From NCBI RefSeq assembly GCF_025370875.1, contig NZ_JAMXFD010000005.1, forward strand, positions 186,001 to 250,000: a stretch of 64,000 nt of DNA, given 5' to 3'. Numbering within the stretch: the stretch's first letter is position 1; the number at the start of each line of letters is the position of its first letter. Positions 52,394 through 61,483 of this stretch are shown here, piece by piece. This DNA is from Laspinema palackyanum D2c (GTDB lineage Bacteria > Cyanobacteriota > Cyanobacteriia > Cyanobacteriales > Laspinemataceae). Position numbers and translations under genes: made by a program. The notes under the pieces are model-generated. The model was not told where the DNA came from and did not search any database. It worked only from the letters and a program-made list of their open reading frames with translations.

Positions 52394-53833
52394 ATGACTG
52401 CTACTACTGCAAAAACCCTCGTTAATCAACCCTATAAATATGGATTCATCACCGACGTTGAATCCGACACTTTACCCCCCGGCATTAATGAAGATGTCGT
52501 CCGATTAATTTCGGCCAAAAAAGAAGAACCGGAATTCATGTTAGAATTCCGCCTCAGAGCCTTTCGGCAATGGCAAAAAATGGCCGATCCAACTTGGGCG
52601 CACGTCAACTATCCCCAAATTAATTATCAAGATATCATTTACTATTCTGCTCCCAAGAAAAAGCAAAAACTGAATAGCATGGATGAGGTTGATCCTGCGA
52701 TTCTCGAAACTTTCGAGAAACTGGGAATTCCCCTCTCCGAACAAAAGCGCTTGAGTAACGTTGCCGTAGATGCCGTTTTTGATAGCGTTTCCATCGCCAC
52801 CACCTTTAGAGAAAAATTGGCCGAAGAAGGGGTGATTTTCTGCTCCATTTCTGAAGCCGTCAAGGACTATCCTGAACTGGTGAAACAATATCTGGGCAGT
52901 GTCGTCCCCATCGCTGATAATTACTTCGCCGCCCTCAACTCGGCAGCGTTTAGCGATGGCTCCTTTGTGTATATTCCCAAAGGTGTCAAATGCCCGATGG
53001 AACTCTCCACCTATTTCCGGATTAACAATGGCGAATCGGGGCAGTTTGAGCGCACCTTGATTATTGCCGAAGAAGGTAGCCATGTTTCCTATTTGGAAGG
53101 CTGTACCGCCCCCATGTTTGACACCAACCAACTCCATGCCGCAGTGGTGGAACTGGTTGCCTTGGATGATGCCGAAATTAAATATTCCACGGTCCAAAAC
53201 TGGTACGCTGGAGATGAAAATGGCAAGGGCGGAATTTATAATTTCGTCACCAAGCGCGGACTCTGCAAAGGAAAAAATTCTAAGATTTCTTGGACTCAAG
53301 TCGAAACAGGTTCAGCGATTACTTGGAAATATCCCAGTTGTATGTTAGTGGGGGATAATTCTGTGGGAGAATTTTACTCCGTTGCCCTCACGAACAACAA
53401 ACAGCAAGCCGATACCGGCACCAAAATGATCCATATTGGCAAAAATACCCGCAGCACGATTATTTCTAAAGGAATTTCGGCGGGAAATTCTTCCAATAGC
53501 TATCGCGGATTGGTGAAAGTTTCACCCAAAGCCCAAGGCGCACGCAACTATTCCCAGTGCGATTCTATGCTGATTGGGGACAACGCTCAGGCGAATACTT
53601 TCCCCTATATTCAGGTAGAAAATGATACGGCAAAAGTCGAGCATGAAGCCTCTACTTCTAAGATAGGGGAAGATCAACTGTTCTATTTTGCCCAACGGGG
53701 AATTTCGCCAGAAGATGCGGTTTCGATGATGATTAGCGGATTCTGTAAGGATGTGTTTAATCAGTTGCCGATGGAATTTGCAGTGGAAGCCGATCGCCTA
53801 TTGAGCTTGAAGTTAGAAGGGTCTGTTGGGTAA
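52394..53833 (+). CDS. sufB: Fe-S cluster scaffold subunit SufB
   Basis: 479 residues, the normal length. SufB is the scaffold of the SufBCD complex, which assembles [4Fe-4S] clusters. It has the characteristic [48 protein letters not shown] (with the conserved Cys), the core beta-helix, and [19 protein letters not shown] followed by [18 protein letters not shown]. Followed by sufC after 106 bases containing a small AAGGATGAA/TTCATCCTT hairpin. Confidence 0.97.
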   Translation: MTATTAKTLVNQPYKYGFITDVESDTLPPGINEDVVRLISAKKEEPEFMLEFRLRAFRQWQKMADPTWAHVNYPQINYQDIIYYSAPKKKQKLNSMDEVDPAILETFEKLGIPLSEQKRLSNVAVDAVFDSVSIATTFREKLAEEGVIFCSISEAVKDYPELVKQYLGSVVPIADNYFAALNSAAFSDGSFVYIPKGVKCPMELSTYFRINNGESGQFERTLIIAEEGSHVSYLEGCTAPMFDTNQLHAAVVELVALDDAEIKYSTVQNWYAGDENGKGGIYNFVTKRGLCKGKNSKISWTQVETGSAITWKYPSCMLVGDNSVGEFYSVALTNNKQQADTGTKMIHIGKNTRSTIISKGISAGNSSNSYRGLVKVSPKAQGARNYSQCDSMLIGDNAQANTFPYIQVENDTAKVEHEASTSKIGEDQLFYFAQRGISPEDAVSMMISGFCKDVFNQLPMEFAVEADRLLSLKLEGSVG

Positions 53834-53939
53834 TTGGAAGGAAGAACGATAAAGGATGAAGGCGGAAAATTCATCCTTTATCGTTCTTCTTCAAGCGAGT
53901 TTTTCGCGAGGTTTGTTTCATGAAATGTATTGAGGAGCA

Positions 53940-54728
53940 ATGATTAAAGAAGGTAGTTCAGTAATTTTATCCGTTCGCGATTTAACCGCGAATGTGAATG
54001 ATACCCCCATTCTCAAAGGATTGAATCTCGAAATCAAAGCGGGAGAAATCCATGCGATTATGGGACCAAATGGTTCCGGAAAAAGTACCTTTTCCAAGGT
54101 GCTATCGGGTCACCCTGCCTACGAAGTCACCGGGGGAGAAGTGATTTTCATGGGTCAAAATCTCCTAGAGTTGGCACCGGAAGAACGCTCTTTAGCGGGA
54201 GTATTTTTAGCATTCCAATATCCCTTGGAAATTCCTGGGGTGAGTAACCTTGACTTTTTAAGAGTCGCCTACAATTCTCGCCGCAAGCATTTGGGGTTAG
54301 AAGAAGTCGATGCCTTTGATTTTGAAGACATCATTGAAGAAAAGCTGGATGTGGTGAAAATGAATCCAGCCTTTCTCAACCGCAGTGTGAATGAAGGATT
54401 TTCTGGCGGGGAAAAGAAGCGCAACGAAATTCTGCAAATGGCGCTGTTAGAGCCAAAATTAGCCATTTTGGATGAGACGGATTCCGGCTTAGATATTGAT
54501 GCCTTAAAAATTGTGGCAAATGGAGTTAATCATTTGTCTTCGGCGGATAATGCAGTGTTAGCAATTACCCACTATCAGCGCTTGCTGAATTATATTGTGC
54601 CGGATTATGTTCACGTTATGGAAGGGGGTCGGATTTTGACCACCGGAACCAAAGACTTGGCGCTGGAATTGGAAGAACGTGGATATGATTGGGTGGTAGA
54701 AGCCGATCGCGTGAAGGCAGGTGTGTAA
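53940..54728 (+). CDS. sufC: Fe-S assembly ATPase SufC
   Basis: 262-residue ABC ATPase. Walker A is [12 protein letters not shown] near residue 40, Q-loop [10 protein letters not shown], signature [11 protein letters not shown], Walker [17 protein letters not shown], and switch His in AITHYQRLL. It energises the SufBCD scaffold. GAGGAGC precedes the ATG. Its TAA overlaps the ATG of sufD (TAATG), so the two are coupled. Confidence 0.97.
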   Translation: MIKEGSSVILSVRDLTANVNDTPILKGLNLEIKAGEIHAIMGPNGSGKSTFSKVLSGHPAYEVTGGEVIFMGQNLLELAPEERSLAGVFLAFQYPLEIPGVSNLDFLRVAYNSRRKHLGLEEVDAFDFEDIIEEKLDVVKMNPAFLNRSVNEGFSGGEKKRNEILQMALLEPKLAILDETDSGLDIDALKIVANGVNHLSSADNAVLAITHYQRLLNYIVPDYVHVMEGGRILTTGTKDLALELEERGYDWVVEADRVKAGV

Positions 54729-56101
54729 TGGTGATAGAGGTTTCTAAAAAACCACAAGTGTCTTATTTAGATGAATTGTTGAAACAGGCAGTCGCCTCTC
54801 CTGCGCCGGTGGTAAATCCAGAATATGGCATTGCACCTCCAACAGCAGCGTTATTGCAGCAGGTGCGAGATAATGCAGCAACCTGGGTGCGAGAATTGGC
54901 AATGCCGACTCGCAAAGATGAGGAATGGCGAGTTACGGATTTGTCTGGGTTGCAGGCATTGACGTTTCAGGCAGCACCTCCGGAGGCAATTCCGACGACT
55001 GGAGTCGCGCCTTTTGAGTTACCCGAAATGCTAGACAGCCGCTTAGTGTTTGTCAATGGCTGTTATTCGGCTGAACTTTCCCATGTTTCTGGGTTACCGG
55101 AAGGGATATTTGTCGGAAGTCTGGGACAATTGCCAGAATCTTTACAGACTCTGTTGCCAAAATACCTGGGAAATGTTGAGGGAAACAAAGAGGTTTTTAC
55201 TTCTTTGAATACCGCTGGATTAATGGATGCAGCAGTGGTGTGGGTGGCAAGAGATGTAGCAGTCACTAAACCGATTCATCTGTTATTCATGGCAGTTCCT
55301 GGAGATCAACCCCGATTAGTTCAACCGCGTTGTTTAATCGTGGCGGAACGCGGAAGTTCCTGCACGGCGATCGAGGAATATGTGGTTGCCGATGACGATT
55401 CCTGCGGCAATTTTAAGGGAAATGCACCTTATTTTACTAATGCTGTCACGGAAATCTGGGTAGCCGAAAATGCTCAGTTAACTCATGCCAAAATCCAGCG
55501 TGAGAGTACCAACTCATTCCATATTGGCAAGACTGCGATCGCCCAAGCGAAAGATAGCAATTATTCCTGTACCGCAGTTTCCACCGGCGGTTTACTCTCC
55601 CGGCATCATCTGGAGGTGTACCAACAGGGGGAAGGAACCTATACCACCCTCAACGGATTGGCGATCGCCGCTGGGAAACAAGTCAGCGATACTCACAGTG
55701 CGATCGTGCTCAACCATCCCAACGGCACCAGCAAACAACTGCACAAATGCATCATTGATGATGCAGCGCAAGGCGTTTTTAACGGTAAAGTTTTTGTCCC
55801 CAAACCGGCACAACTCACCGATGCCAGCCAGTTGAATCGCACGTTATTACTCTCACCCAAAGCAAGAGTGGATACAAAACCCCAACTGGAAATCACCGCT
55901 GATAACGTCAAATGTTCTCACGGTGCCACCATCAGCCAACTGGAAGAAGATGAACTCTTCTACTTGCGGAGTCGCGGATTAGATCCGCAGACGAGTCGCA
56001 GCTTACTGATTGATGGATTTGCCGGAGAAATTCTGCAAGAATTACCCTCCGGTGCCTTGCAAACGAAAATTTCTCGATGTGTTGCTTGTAAAAGTATCTA
56101 A
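54728..56101 (+). CDS. sufD: Fe-S assembly protein SufD
   Basis: 457 residues from the ATG at 54728, which overlaps the sufC stop. It is the SufB paralogue of the scaffold. The N-terminus is variable ([22 protein letters not shown]), RKDEEWRVTDLSGL lies near residue 70, and the conserved beta-helix and C-terminal CSHGATISQLEEDELFYLRSRGL...LLIDGFAGE are typical of SufD. Ends in CVACKSI. An upstream in-frame start at 54689 would overlap sufC by 40 bases and is unlikely. Confidence 0.96.
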   Translation: MVIEVSKKPQVSYLDELLKQAVASPAPVVNPEYGIAPPTAALLQQVRDNAATWVRELAMPTRKDEEWRVTDLSGLQALTFQAAPPEAIPTTGVAPFELPEMLDSRLVFVNGCYSAELSHVSGLPEGIFVGSLGQLPESLQTLLPKYLGNVEGNKEVFTSLNTAGLMDAAVVWVARDVAVTKPIHLLFMAVPGDQPRLVQPRCLIVAERGSSCTAIEEYVVADDDSCGNFKGNAPYFTNAVTEIWVAENAQLTHAKIQRESTNSFHIGKTAIAQAKDSNYSCTAVSTGGLLSRHHLEVYQQGEGTYTTLNGLAIAAGKQVSDTHSAIVLNHPNGTSKQLHKCIIDDAAQGVFNGKVFVPKPAQLTDASQLNRTLLLSPKARVDTKPQLEITADNVKCSHGATISQLEEDELFYLRSRGLDPQTSRSLLIDGFAGEILQELPSGALQTKISRCVACKSI

Positions 56102-56403
56102 TTTCTCCAAATCCCGGCAGTTTTTATGACGGGGGAAGCGGTGAAATAAATATCGAGGAATTTATCGATGTAGAGACGTGAACTATTGCGTCTCTACACC
56201 CAGGGTCTCAAACTTATAAAAAATTATGATAACCATTTTTTCTGTGAAATGACCTTTAAATAACCCGCAGGCTAAAGCCTGGGGCTATACGGACAAAGCC
56301 TGCCTCCGCAGGCTAATAGAGAAATTTGAATAATTTTGCATTAATTTTCTCTAACTGATTTTTTCGTATTTGCAACCCATTCATCCTTTATTTATTCAGG
56401 ACC
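56102..56403. repeat. sufD-sufS gap with two palindromic elements
   Basis: 302 bases without a gene. TGTAGAGACG/CGTCTCTACA forms a 10-bp stem (56169-56198). Further on, GCAGGCTAAAGCCTG and AGCCTGC-CTCC-GCAGGCT (56297-56314) form a second compact set. The remainder is AT-rich and probably contains a separate promoter for sufS. Confidence 0.65.
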
Positions 56404-57666
56404 ATGATAGTTACCCGAGAAAAGACATTAGCTCAAAAAGTTCGCCCTGATTTCCCGATTTTAAATCAAGAAATTCATGGCAAACCATTAGTTTATTTAG
56501 ATAACGCCGCCACTTCCCAAAAGCCGGTGCAGGTTTTGGATGCTTTGCGCCGTTATTATGATTTTGACAATGCCAACGTCCATCGAGGAGTTCATACCCT
56601 CAGTGGACGTGCTACCGATGCTTATGAAGGGGCCCGAGAAAAAATTGCCAAATTTGTGAATGCGGCATCGGAACAGGAAATTATCTATACCCGCAATGCC
56701 AGCGAAGGCATTAACCTCGTCGCCAATACTTGGGGAGTCAGCAATATTCGGGCGGGAGATGAAATCATCCTCACCGTCATGGAGCATCACAGCAATTTAG
56801 TTCCTTGGCAAATTTTAGCTCAAAAAACCGGAGCGGTTCTCAAGTTTGTCGAACTCACGGACACCCAAGAGTTTGATATGGAGCAATACAAAACCCTGCT
56901 TTCGGACAAAACAAAGTTAGTGGCAGTGGTTCATATTTCTAATACCTTGGGTTGTATTAATCCCGTAAACGAAATTACCAAACTTGCCCATGAACAGGGA
57001 GCAAAAGTCTTAATTGATGCTTGCCAAAGTATGCCCCATCTGCCCATTGATGTGCAGGAAATGGATTGCGATTGGTTAGTGGCATCGGGACATAAAATGT
57101 GTGCGCCGACGGGAATTGGGTTCCTGTATGGCAAATTGGCCGTATTGCGATCGATGCCGCCCTTTTTAGGGGGAGGGGAGATGATTGCCGATGTATTTTT
57201 GGACCATTCCACCTATGCGGATGTGCCTCATAAATTTGAAGCGGGAACGCCTGCGATCGGCGAAGCAGTAGCGTTGGGTGCCGCAGTAGACTATCTCAGC
57301 AGCATTGGCATGGATAAAATCTATGAGTATGAGAAACAGTTAACTGCCTATTTGTTTGAGCAACTCAACCCCATTTCTGAGCTAAAAATTTACGGACCCC
57401 AACCCCAAGCAGACGGTTCAGGACGAGCGGCATTAGCCTCATTTACCAGTGGAAGCGTGCATCCCCATGACCTTTCCACCATTTTAGATCAGGCAGGGGT
57501 AGCCATTCGTGCCGGACATCATTGTACCCAACCCTTACACCGCGTCCTTGGCGCACAATCCACCGCCCGAGCTAGTTTGTATTTCTACAATACGCCGGAA
57601 GAAATTGATACCTTTGTTGTGGCATTAAAAGAGGCGATCGAGTTTTTTGGTGGCATATTTGGGTAA
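56404..57666 (+). CDS. sufS: Cysteine desulfurase SufS
   Basis: PLP enzyme that mobilises sulfur from cysteine for the Suf system. 420 residues. It has [11 protein letters not shown], the PLP-phosphate region [21 protein letters not shown], the Schiff-base Lys in [17 protein letters not shown] near residue 232, and the active Cys in [12 protein letters not shown] near 374 in the class II (SufS) context. Separate from sufBCD by 302 bases, but the same strand and pathway. Confidence 0.97.
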   Translation: MIVTREKTLAQKVRPDFPILNQEIHGKPLVYLDNAATSQKPVQVLDALRRYYDFDNANVHRGVHTLSGRATDAYEGAREKIAKFVNAASEQEIIYTRNASEGINLVANTWGVSNIRAGDEIILTVMEHHSNLVPWQILAQKTGAVLKFVELTDTQEFDMEQYKTLLSDKTKLVAVVHISNTLGCINPVNEITKLAHEQGAKVLIDACQSMPHLPIDVQEMDCDWLVASGHKMCAPTGIGFLYGKLAVLRSMPPFLGGGEMIADVFLDHSTYADVPHKFEAGTPAIGEAVALGAAVDYLSSIGMDKIYEYEKQLTAYLFEQLNPISELKIYGPQPQADGSGRAALASFTSGSVHPHDLSTILDQAGVAIRAGHHCTQPLHRVLGAQSTARASLYFYNTPEEIDTFVVALKEAIEFFGGIFG

Positions 57667-57671
57667 ATCAG

Positions 57672-57702
57672 TTTAAGGGTGGGCAATTTGCTCACCCTTT
57701 AA
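57672..57702 (+). terminator. Hairpin after sufS
   Basis: GGGTGGGC-AATTT-GCTCACCC within TTTAAGGG...CCCTTTAAA is a stable stem just after the sufS stop, ending the suf gene run. Short T-run. Confidence 0.55.
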
Positions 57703-57717
57703 ATTGGGGGAGTCATC

Positions 57718-58263
57718 ATGACGCAAGAATTAGCTGATTTAAGAACCAGTATCCTAGAGGGACGGTATCAAGATGCTTTGACCCTCTTGGATGAACTGGA
57801 TGGCATGAGCAAAAAAGCCATTTTAAGAGCCATTAAATCTTTTGCGATTAGAATGCTATTGCATTTAATTAAAAATCAACTAGAACAGCGCCTCACGAAT
57901 TCTTGGGCGGCTTCCATTCGGGGTTCTATTTTAGAAATCCAAGACCTTAATTTAAAAGAAAATAAAACCTCTTACTATATCAAATCCGATGACTGGGAGA
58001 GCCTTTTAACAGAAGCGATCGAGGTAGCCATTCGGGATGCCAGCGTGGAAGTGTTAGAAGGGGCCTATTCCCCGTTTCAAATCTCAAACATGGTTAAGCG
58101 GGAAGAAATTATCGCAACTGCCCAAGATTTGTTGACTTTGACTTATAACAATTCCCCATTAGAATTACCGGCAAAAGTTGATGATAAACTCAGCCATTTG
58201 CCCGGAGGAGAAACCTGGAAAGAAGGTCGGCTGTCCGAGGGCGGATTTGGGCCTAAGTATTAG
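57718..58263 (+). CDS. DUF29-family protein
   Basis: 181 residues, helical. TQELADLRTSILEGRYQDALTLLDELDGMSKKAILRAIKSFAIRMLLHLIKNQLEQR and SWAASIRGSILEIQDLN, with DDWESLLTEAIEVAIRDASVEV, are the family pattern. DUF29 proteins are abundant in cyanobacteria, have no known function, and are frequent in accessory regions; some are considered toxin-antitoxin-like. GGGGGAG precedes the ATG. Confidence 0.85.
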   Translation: MTQELADLRTSILEGRYQDALTLLDELDGMSKKAILRAIKSFAIRMLLHLIKNQLEQRLTNSWAASIRGSILEIQDLNLKENKTSYYIKSDDWESLLTEAIEVAIRDASVEVLEGAYSPFQISNMVKREEIIATAQDLLTLTYNNSPLELPAKVDDKLSHLPGGETWKEGRLSEGGFGPKY

Positions 58264-58344
58264 CTTTTTAATAGGGGGAAAAAGTGGAGATGGGGAGAAT
58301 TGATGGAGATTGATTTTCAGCCCGTCACCCCCTCTCCCTTGCTC

Positions 58345-58992
58345 CTAGCTCATCCATGTTCGACGGAACTCTCGAATCGCCATTCCCATTCCTTGTTCTA
58401 AAGCCATTTGGAACACCTCCTCAACTAACTTGGGCAGGTCCAAATTGGGGAAATAGCGGCTCAAAAGCTGTTGTTGATAACCCCCTGTTTCTAAAGTATG
58501 AATTTGCAATCCTGTTTTTCTAAACAACCAAACTTCTGGAACCTTGTAGGGCAGATAATCCTCTACCGCCGTGTAGCTAGTCACGTCAATTTCAATTACC
58601 AAGTCTGGGGGTGGATTGTTGCGCCAATCAATGCGATCCTTGCCGACGGCAGTTTGCCAATTGTCAATGTAGAAACAATAATCGGGTTCAATTCCCCTCT
58701 CTTCTGGCAAATCCATCGTAATGGGTGTAAACGCCTCGTAGTTGCGGTTCTGGCTATCCAGTACCGTAGTGATGATGGCCGCAATCAAATGGGCATCACG
58801 TCCGTGTTTTGGCAAAGGACTCATGAGCAAAATCTCACTGTTACGAAATTTGATGCGAGGAATAGAACTGTCTCCCCGACTGTCCCTGAGTTGGCAGTAG
58901 TTCTGCCAGGTGCCTGGTAGCCGAACCACACTGCCTGCTGGCAATTTAATTTCTTCGGGAGAAATCACCGCATACATAGCTAGTTTCCTCAA
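58345..58992 (-). CDS. Uma2 / DUF820 family restriction-endonuclease-fold protein
   Basis: 215 residues of the PD-(D/E)XK fold common in cyanobacteria. It has the family pattern EEIKLPAGSVVRLPGTW, ...SPLPKHGRDAHLIAAI, GIEPDYCFYIDNW, PDLVIEIDVTSYT and YKVPEVWLFRK. The catalytic candidates are Asp in EPDYCF and the E-x-D of VIEIDV; the usual Lys of ExK is replaced by Asp as in many family members. Activity is unproven. It forms a pair with the small gene upstream on the same strand. Confidence 0.88.
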   Translation of the reverse strand: MRKLAMYAVISPEEIKLPAGSVVRLPGTWQNYCQLRDSRGDSSIPRIKFRNSEILLMSPLPKHGRDAHLIAAIITTVLDSQNRNYEAFTPITMDLPEERGIEPDYCFYIDNWQTAVGKDRIDWRNNPPPDLVIEIDVTSYTAVEDYLPYKVPEVWLFRKTGLQIHTLETGGYQQQLLSRYFPNLDLPKLVEEVFQMALEQGMGMAIREFRRTWMS

Positions 58993-59034
58993 TAATTATC
59001 AGAAAATCGGTAATTAAAACAATATCGCTTTTAG

Positions 59035-59250
59035 TCAACTTGATCTAATGGGTTCTCCGTCTTCAAGGGTATAGAGGTCCGGTTCTTCGTTTAGAAAATC
59101 AAAGCTACTGCTTTGCAAAGTTAGGTTAATTGCCTCGGGGGTAAAGGGATAAGCAGTGTCGAACAACAGTTTTTCTTCTAAGGCGGCCCGGTCTTCTGGG
59201 GATAGGGAATGAATCAATTGAAATAGGGTGTTTACCAGTGGCGTATTCAT
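59035..59250 (-). CDS. Small protein paired with the Uma2 gene
   Basis: 71 residues from MNTPLVNTLFQLIHSLSPEDRAALEEKLL. An upstream ATG at 59274 is possible. The N-terminal helix with LSPEDRAALEEKL and the C-terminal SFDFLNEEPDLYTLEDGEPI block resemble many short acidic cyanobacterial proteins that sit directly upstream of toxin- or nuclease-like genes. An antitoxin-like role is plausible but untested. Gap to the Uma2 gene is 42 bases. Confidence 0.7.
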   Translation of the reverse strand: MNTPLVNTLFQLIHSLSPEDRAALEEKLLFDTAYPFTPEAINLTLQSSSFDFLNEEPDLYTLEDGEPIRSS

Positions 59251-59388
59251 AACAGTCCCGGGTATAGAATTCATAGATAATTACAAGGTTTCGGGCATTG
59301 TTCCTCTCTTTTACTTTAAGTCATTGACCCCAAAAAGACAACGGTTTTAAAACTGATTTACTTATGATGTGATAGGGGGGAGGACGGA

Positions 59389-59409
59389 GGACAAGGCATT
59401 GCCTTGTCC
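59389..59409. terminator. 10-bp perfect hairpin after acylphosphatase gene
   Basis: GGACAAGGCA-T-TGCCTTGTCC lies 11 bases beyond the acyP stop. It is of the same design as the GGGACATGGC/GCCATGTCCC hairpin after the S8 gene and may be its relative. Confidence 0.5.
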
Positions 59410-59419
59410 CGAGAGGGTG

Positions 59420-59701
59420 TTATTTATAGCGAGTGGTGAATCCGGTGATGCCTTGGGGGGGTTGATAGGTGACGGTGACATCGGTGACTTGGGCGGACGA
59501 AGGTCCTTGGTGACACCAGGCTATCATGCGATCGAGGGTTTCGGGGGTGCCTTCAAAGATGGCTTCGACTCGTCCATCGGTTAAGTTTCTCACCCAACCG
59601 GATACGCCTAATTTTTGGGCTTGATGGACGGTACTAAATCGATACCCGACTCCCTGAACGATTCCGGAAATTAAGACGTGAGCGCACTTTGTTTCGGTCA
59701 T
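59420..59701 (-). CDS. acyP: Acylphosphatase
   Basis: 93-residue enzyme hydrolysing acyl phosphates. The family signatures are VQGVGYRFSTVHQAQKLGVSGWVRNLTDGRVEA and the GxVQGVxxR phosphate loop; the catalytic Arg is in GYRFST and the Asn in VRNLTDG. Ends with GFTTRYK. Normal length. Its ATG is six bases after the pcyA stop, so the two are cotranscribed. Confidence 0.94.
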   Translation of the reverse strand: MTETKCAHVLISGIVQGVGYRFSTVHQAQKLGVSGWVRNLTDGRVEAIFEGTPETLDRMIAWCHQGPSSAQVTDVTVTYQPPQGITGFTTRYK

Positions 59702-59707
59702 TGTCTT

Positions 59708-60445
59708 TTAGTCCTCTTCAGGCAGGTCAAATAAGACTTGGGTCATATAATATTCGGCCCATTCGTTGCCAAAGGCGTTTTCTAAAACCCGGCGAGTTTT
59801 ATCATTTTTGCGCTGATGATCGCAGTAGTTGCGTTGTCCGGCAAGGATTTCGCTGTGGAGTTCGGGGGTTGCTGGGGTGTTTTTGGCTTGTTGGCAGTGA
59901 ATTTGCATATAGGCTTTGACGCGATTCAGAAATAGGGTTTCTTCTTCGGGATTATCCGGTCTCACAAACAAGCAGAATTCTGAGAAGATATGACCCCAGG
60001 GGGGGAGGTCTCGGGGATGGGTAAATGCGATCGCCGGTAAGTCAGAAAGTTGCTGTTGATAGGGTTGGGGGAGGACTTTTTGACGAAGGGGGGATAAGTC
60101 GGCGATCGCTGCCCCAATTTTCCCTTTTGCTCCCACTAAATCAGTCCCAAACATGGGTAAATCATAGTTGGGGTTAGGAAACATCACGCAGTGCAAAATA
60201 TCTAGGGTGGTGCCAACTTTTGCCAATTCTAAATGGATTTTCCGAAATTCTGGGGTTTGATAGCAGCGATTTTCAATTCTGAGTTTTTCCCCTTCTAATT
60301 TTCCTTCTACATATCCCAGGTCCTCTGGGAGGGGATAAGGGGAAAGTTCTAATTGTTCTTGCCACACTCCCTCGATGCAGTCGGCGAGTTTTTGGATCAG
60401 GCTATGTTGTTCGGTTCGCAGGGATGGATTAGAGGTTGATGTCAC
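59708..60445 (-). CDS. pcyA: Phycocyanobilin:ferredoxin oxidoreductase
   Basis: Reduces biliverdin IXalpha to phycocyanobilin in a four-electron ferredoxin-dependent reaction; the product is the chromophore of phycocyanin, allophycocyanin and phytochromes. 245 residues. It has GYVEGKLEGEKLRIENRCYQTPEFRKIHLELAKVG, LHCVMFPNPNYDLPMFGTDLV with the catalytic Asp and PRDLPPWGHIFSEFCLFVRP. The hemO-type gene is not adjacent. acyP follows six bases after its stop. Confidence 0.97.
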   Translation of the reverse strand: MTSTSNPSLRTEQHSLIQKLADCIEGVWQEQLELSPYPLPEDLGYVEGKLEGEKLRIENRCYQTPEFRKIHLELAKVGTTLDILHCVMFPNPNYDLPMFGTDLVGAKGKIGAAIADLSPLRQKVLPQPYQQQLSDLPAIAFTHPRDLPPWGHIFSEFCLFVRPDNPEEETLFLNRVKAYMQIHCQQAKNTPATPELHSEILAGQRNYCDHQRKNDKTRRVLENAFGNEWAEYYMTQVLFDLPEED

Positions 60446-60547
60446 GGGTTTTTCCTATATGAGGGTGGAACAATATTGCGCGGGGCGCGGTGTTTATTTT
60501 ATCCTATTTAGGGGGGTGGGATGTTGGGGTGTTGTTATAGGGAGGTT

Positions 60548-60640
60548 GGATAACGACTGAAGTCGTTACTACGAACGAAGATAAGATAACGACTGAAGTC
60601 GTTACTACGAACGAAGATAAGATAACGACTTGTCTGAATT
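60548..60640. repeat. Two direct copies of the CGACTGAAGTCGT arm
   Basis: GATAACGACTGAAGTCGTTACTACGAACGAAGATAA occurs twice in tandem with no change, then GATAACGACTTG as a partial third copy. A further diverged piece (GATAACGACTTGAGGTTGTCTT) lies at about 60718, at the 3' end of the next gene. Confidence 0.75.
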
Positions 60641-60711
60641 TTTTCGCTTCTTTGCAACCATAATATTTTGAAATTTCCCCCCAAATTAAACTTTGAAACA
60701 GAGTCATTTAG

Positions 60712-61311
60712 TTATAAAGATAACGACTTGAGGTTGTCTTTATAAATACACAAAAAGTTTTCTGCGTGAGTTGCTCCGAGTTTTTGAATTTCAGGAGGAA
60801 AATTACTTAAAAAAGTAGTTTTTCCGGTAATCTTAAAAAGGGCGGCCCCTTCAGCCGTCCCCGCATGAAGATACACTAAATCGGGTTCTAAATTTAGCCA
60901 CATTCCCAAGCGTTGAGCCACATCGTAAGCTGTGGTTGCTCCTAATCCTTTAACGCGAGCAGTCACTGACTCTATCCAGTGATGAAGTTCTGCAAAGGTT
61001 TTAAACTGCTGTGCTTGGTGACCATCTTGGCGAGATACGTTCAATCCTTCTGCTAATTTAGAGGAGACTCGGCGCTGATGGGGGTGCATTTTCCCATCGG
61101 CAAATCTAGAAAGCCAAGCTCTTTCCAAGGCTGCATCCCAAGTAAGTGTGCGATCGCCCCACCATTGGGTTTGATCTTGATAACAAGTTCCGACATGATC
61201 CAGATAATGATTCACCCAATAAGCAAGAGTTGGTTGATTTTGACGGGTCGTATTGCTATCACGAGAATGACCGCATAATTTGCCAGATGTTTGCTTGCAA
61301 TTGCCACTCAT
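60712..61311 (-). CDS. Hypothetical protein, unknown function
   Basis: 199 residues. The N-terminus is polar with two Cys (SGNCKQTSGKLCGH), then TLAYWVNHYLDHVGTCYQ, WWGDRTLTWDAALERAWLSRFADGKMHPHQRRV. The C-terminal half has a helix-hairpin-helix-like segment VKGLGATTAYDVAQRLGMWL and ends YLHAGTAEGAALFKITGKTTFLSNFPPEIQKLGA. No family known to me. The stop falls within degenerate repeat sequence, so the last residues (DNLKSLSL) may be repeat-derived. Accessory-type gene. Confidence 0.6.
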   Translation of the reverse strand: MSGNCKQTSGKLCGHSRDSNTTRQNQPTLAYWVNHYLDHVGTCYQDQTQWWGDRTLTWDAALERAWLSRFADGKMHPHQRRVSSKLAEGLNVSRQDGHQAQQFKTFAELHHWIESVTARVKGLGATTAYDVAQRLGMWLNLEPDLVYLHAGTAEGAALFKITGKTTFLSNFPPEIQKLGATHAENFLCIYKDNLKSLSL

Positions 61312-61420
61312 AGCTTTCTAAAATTTTAAGACATTAACTGACTTTAAATAGCTCTTGCTTATTTATAGCACCATTTGATTGTTATCTGGAATCTAGCTTG
61401 AATTGAGTTTTTTTTGAATA

Positions 61421-61464
61421 AAAAAAAGACTTGAAAATGGAGAGTTATCCGTTTCAAGTCTTTT
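61421..61464 (-). terminator. Intrinsic terminator of cphA
   Basis: On the minus strand AAAAGACTTGAAA and TTTCAAGTCTTTT form a 13-bp stem with loop CGGATAACTCTCCAT, followed by TTTTATTC. It lies 20 bases beyond the cphA stop. Confidence 0.85.
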
Positions 61465-61483
61465 GTAAAGGTTCAGGGGTGAA

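Noticed and set aside
60504-60707. 67-codon open frame between pcyA and the unknown gene
   Set aside because: It is a translation of the tandem CGACTGAAGTCGT repeats (repeated VVILSSFVVTTS).
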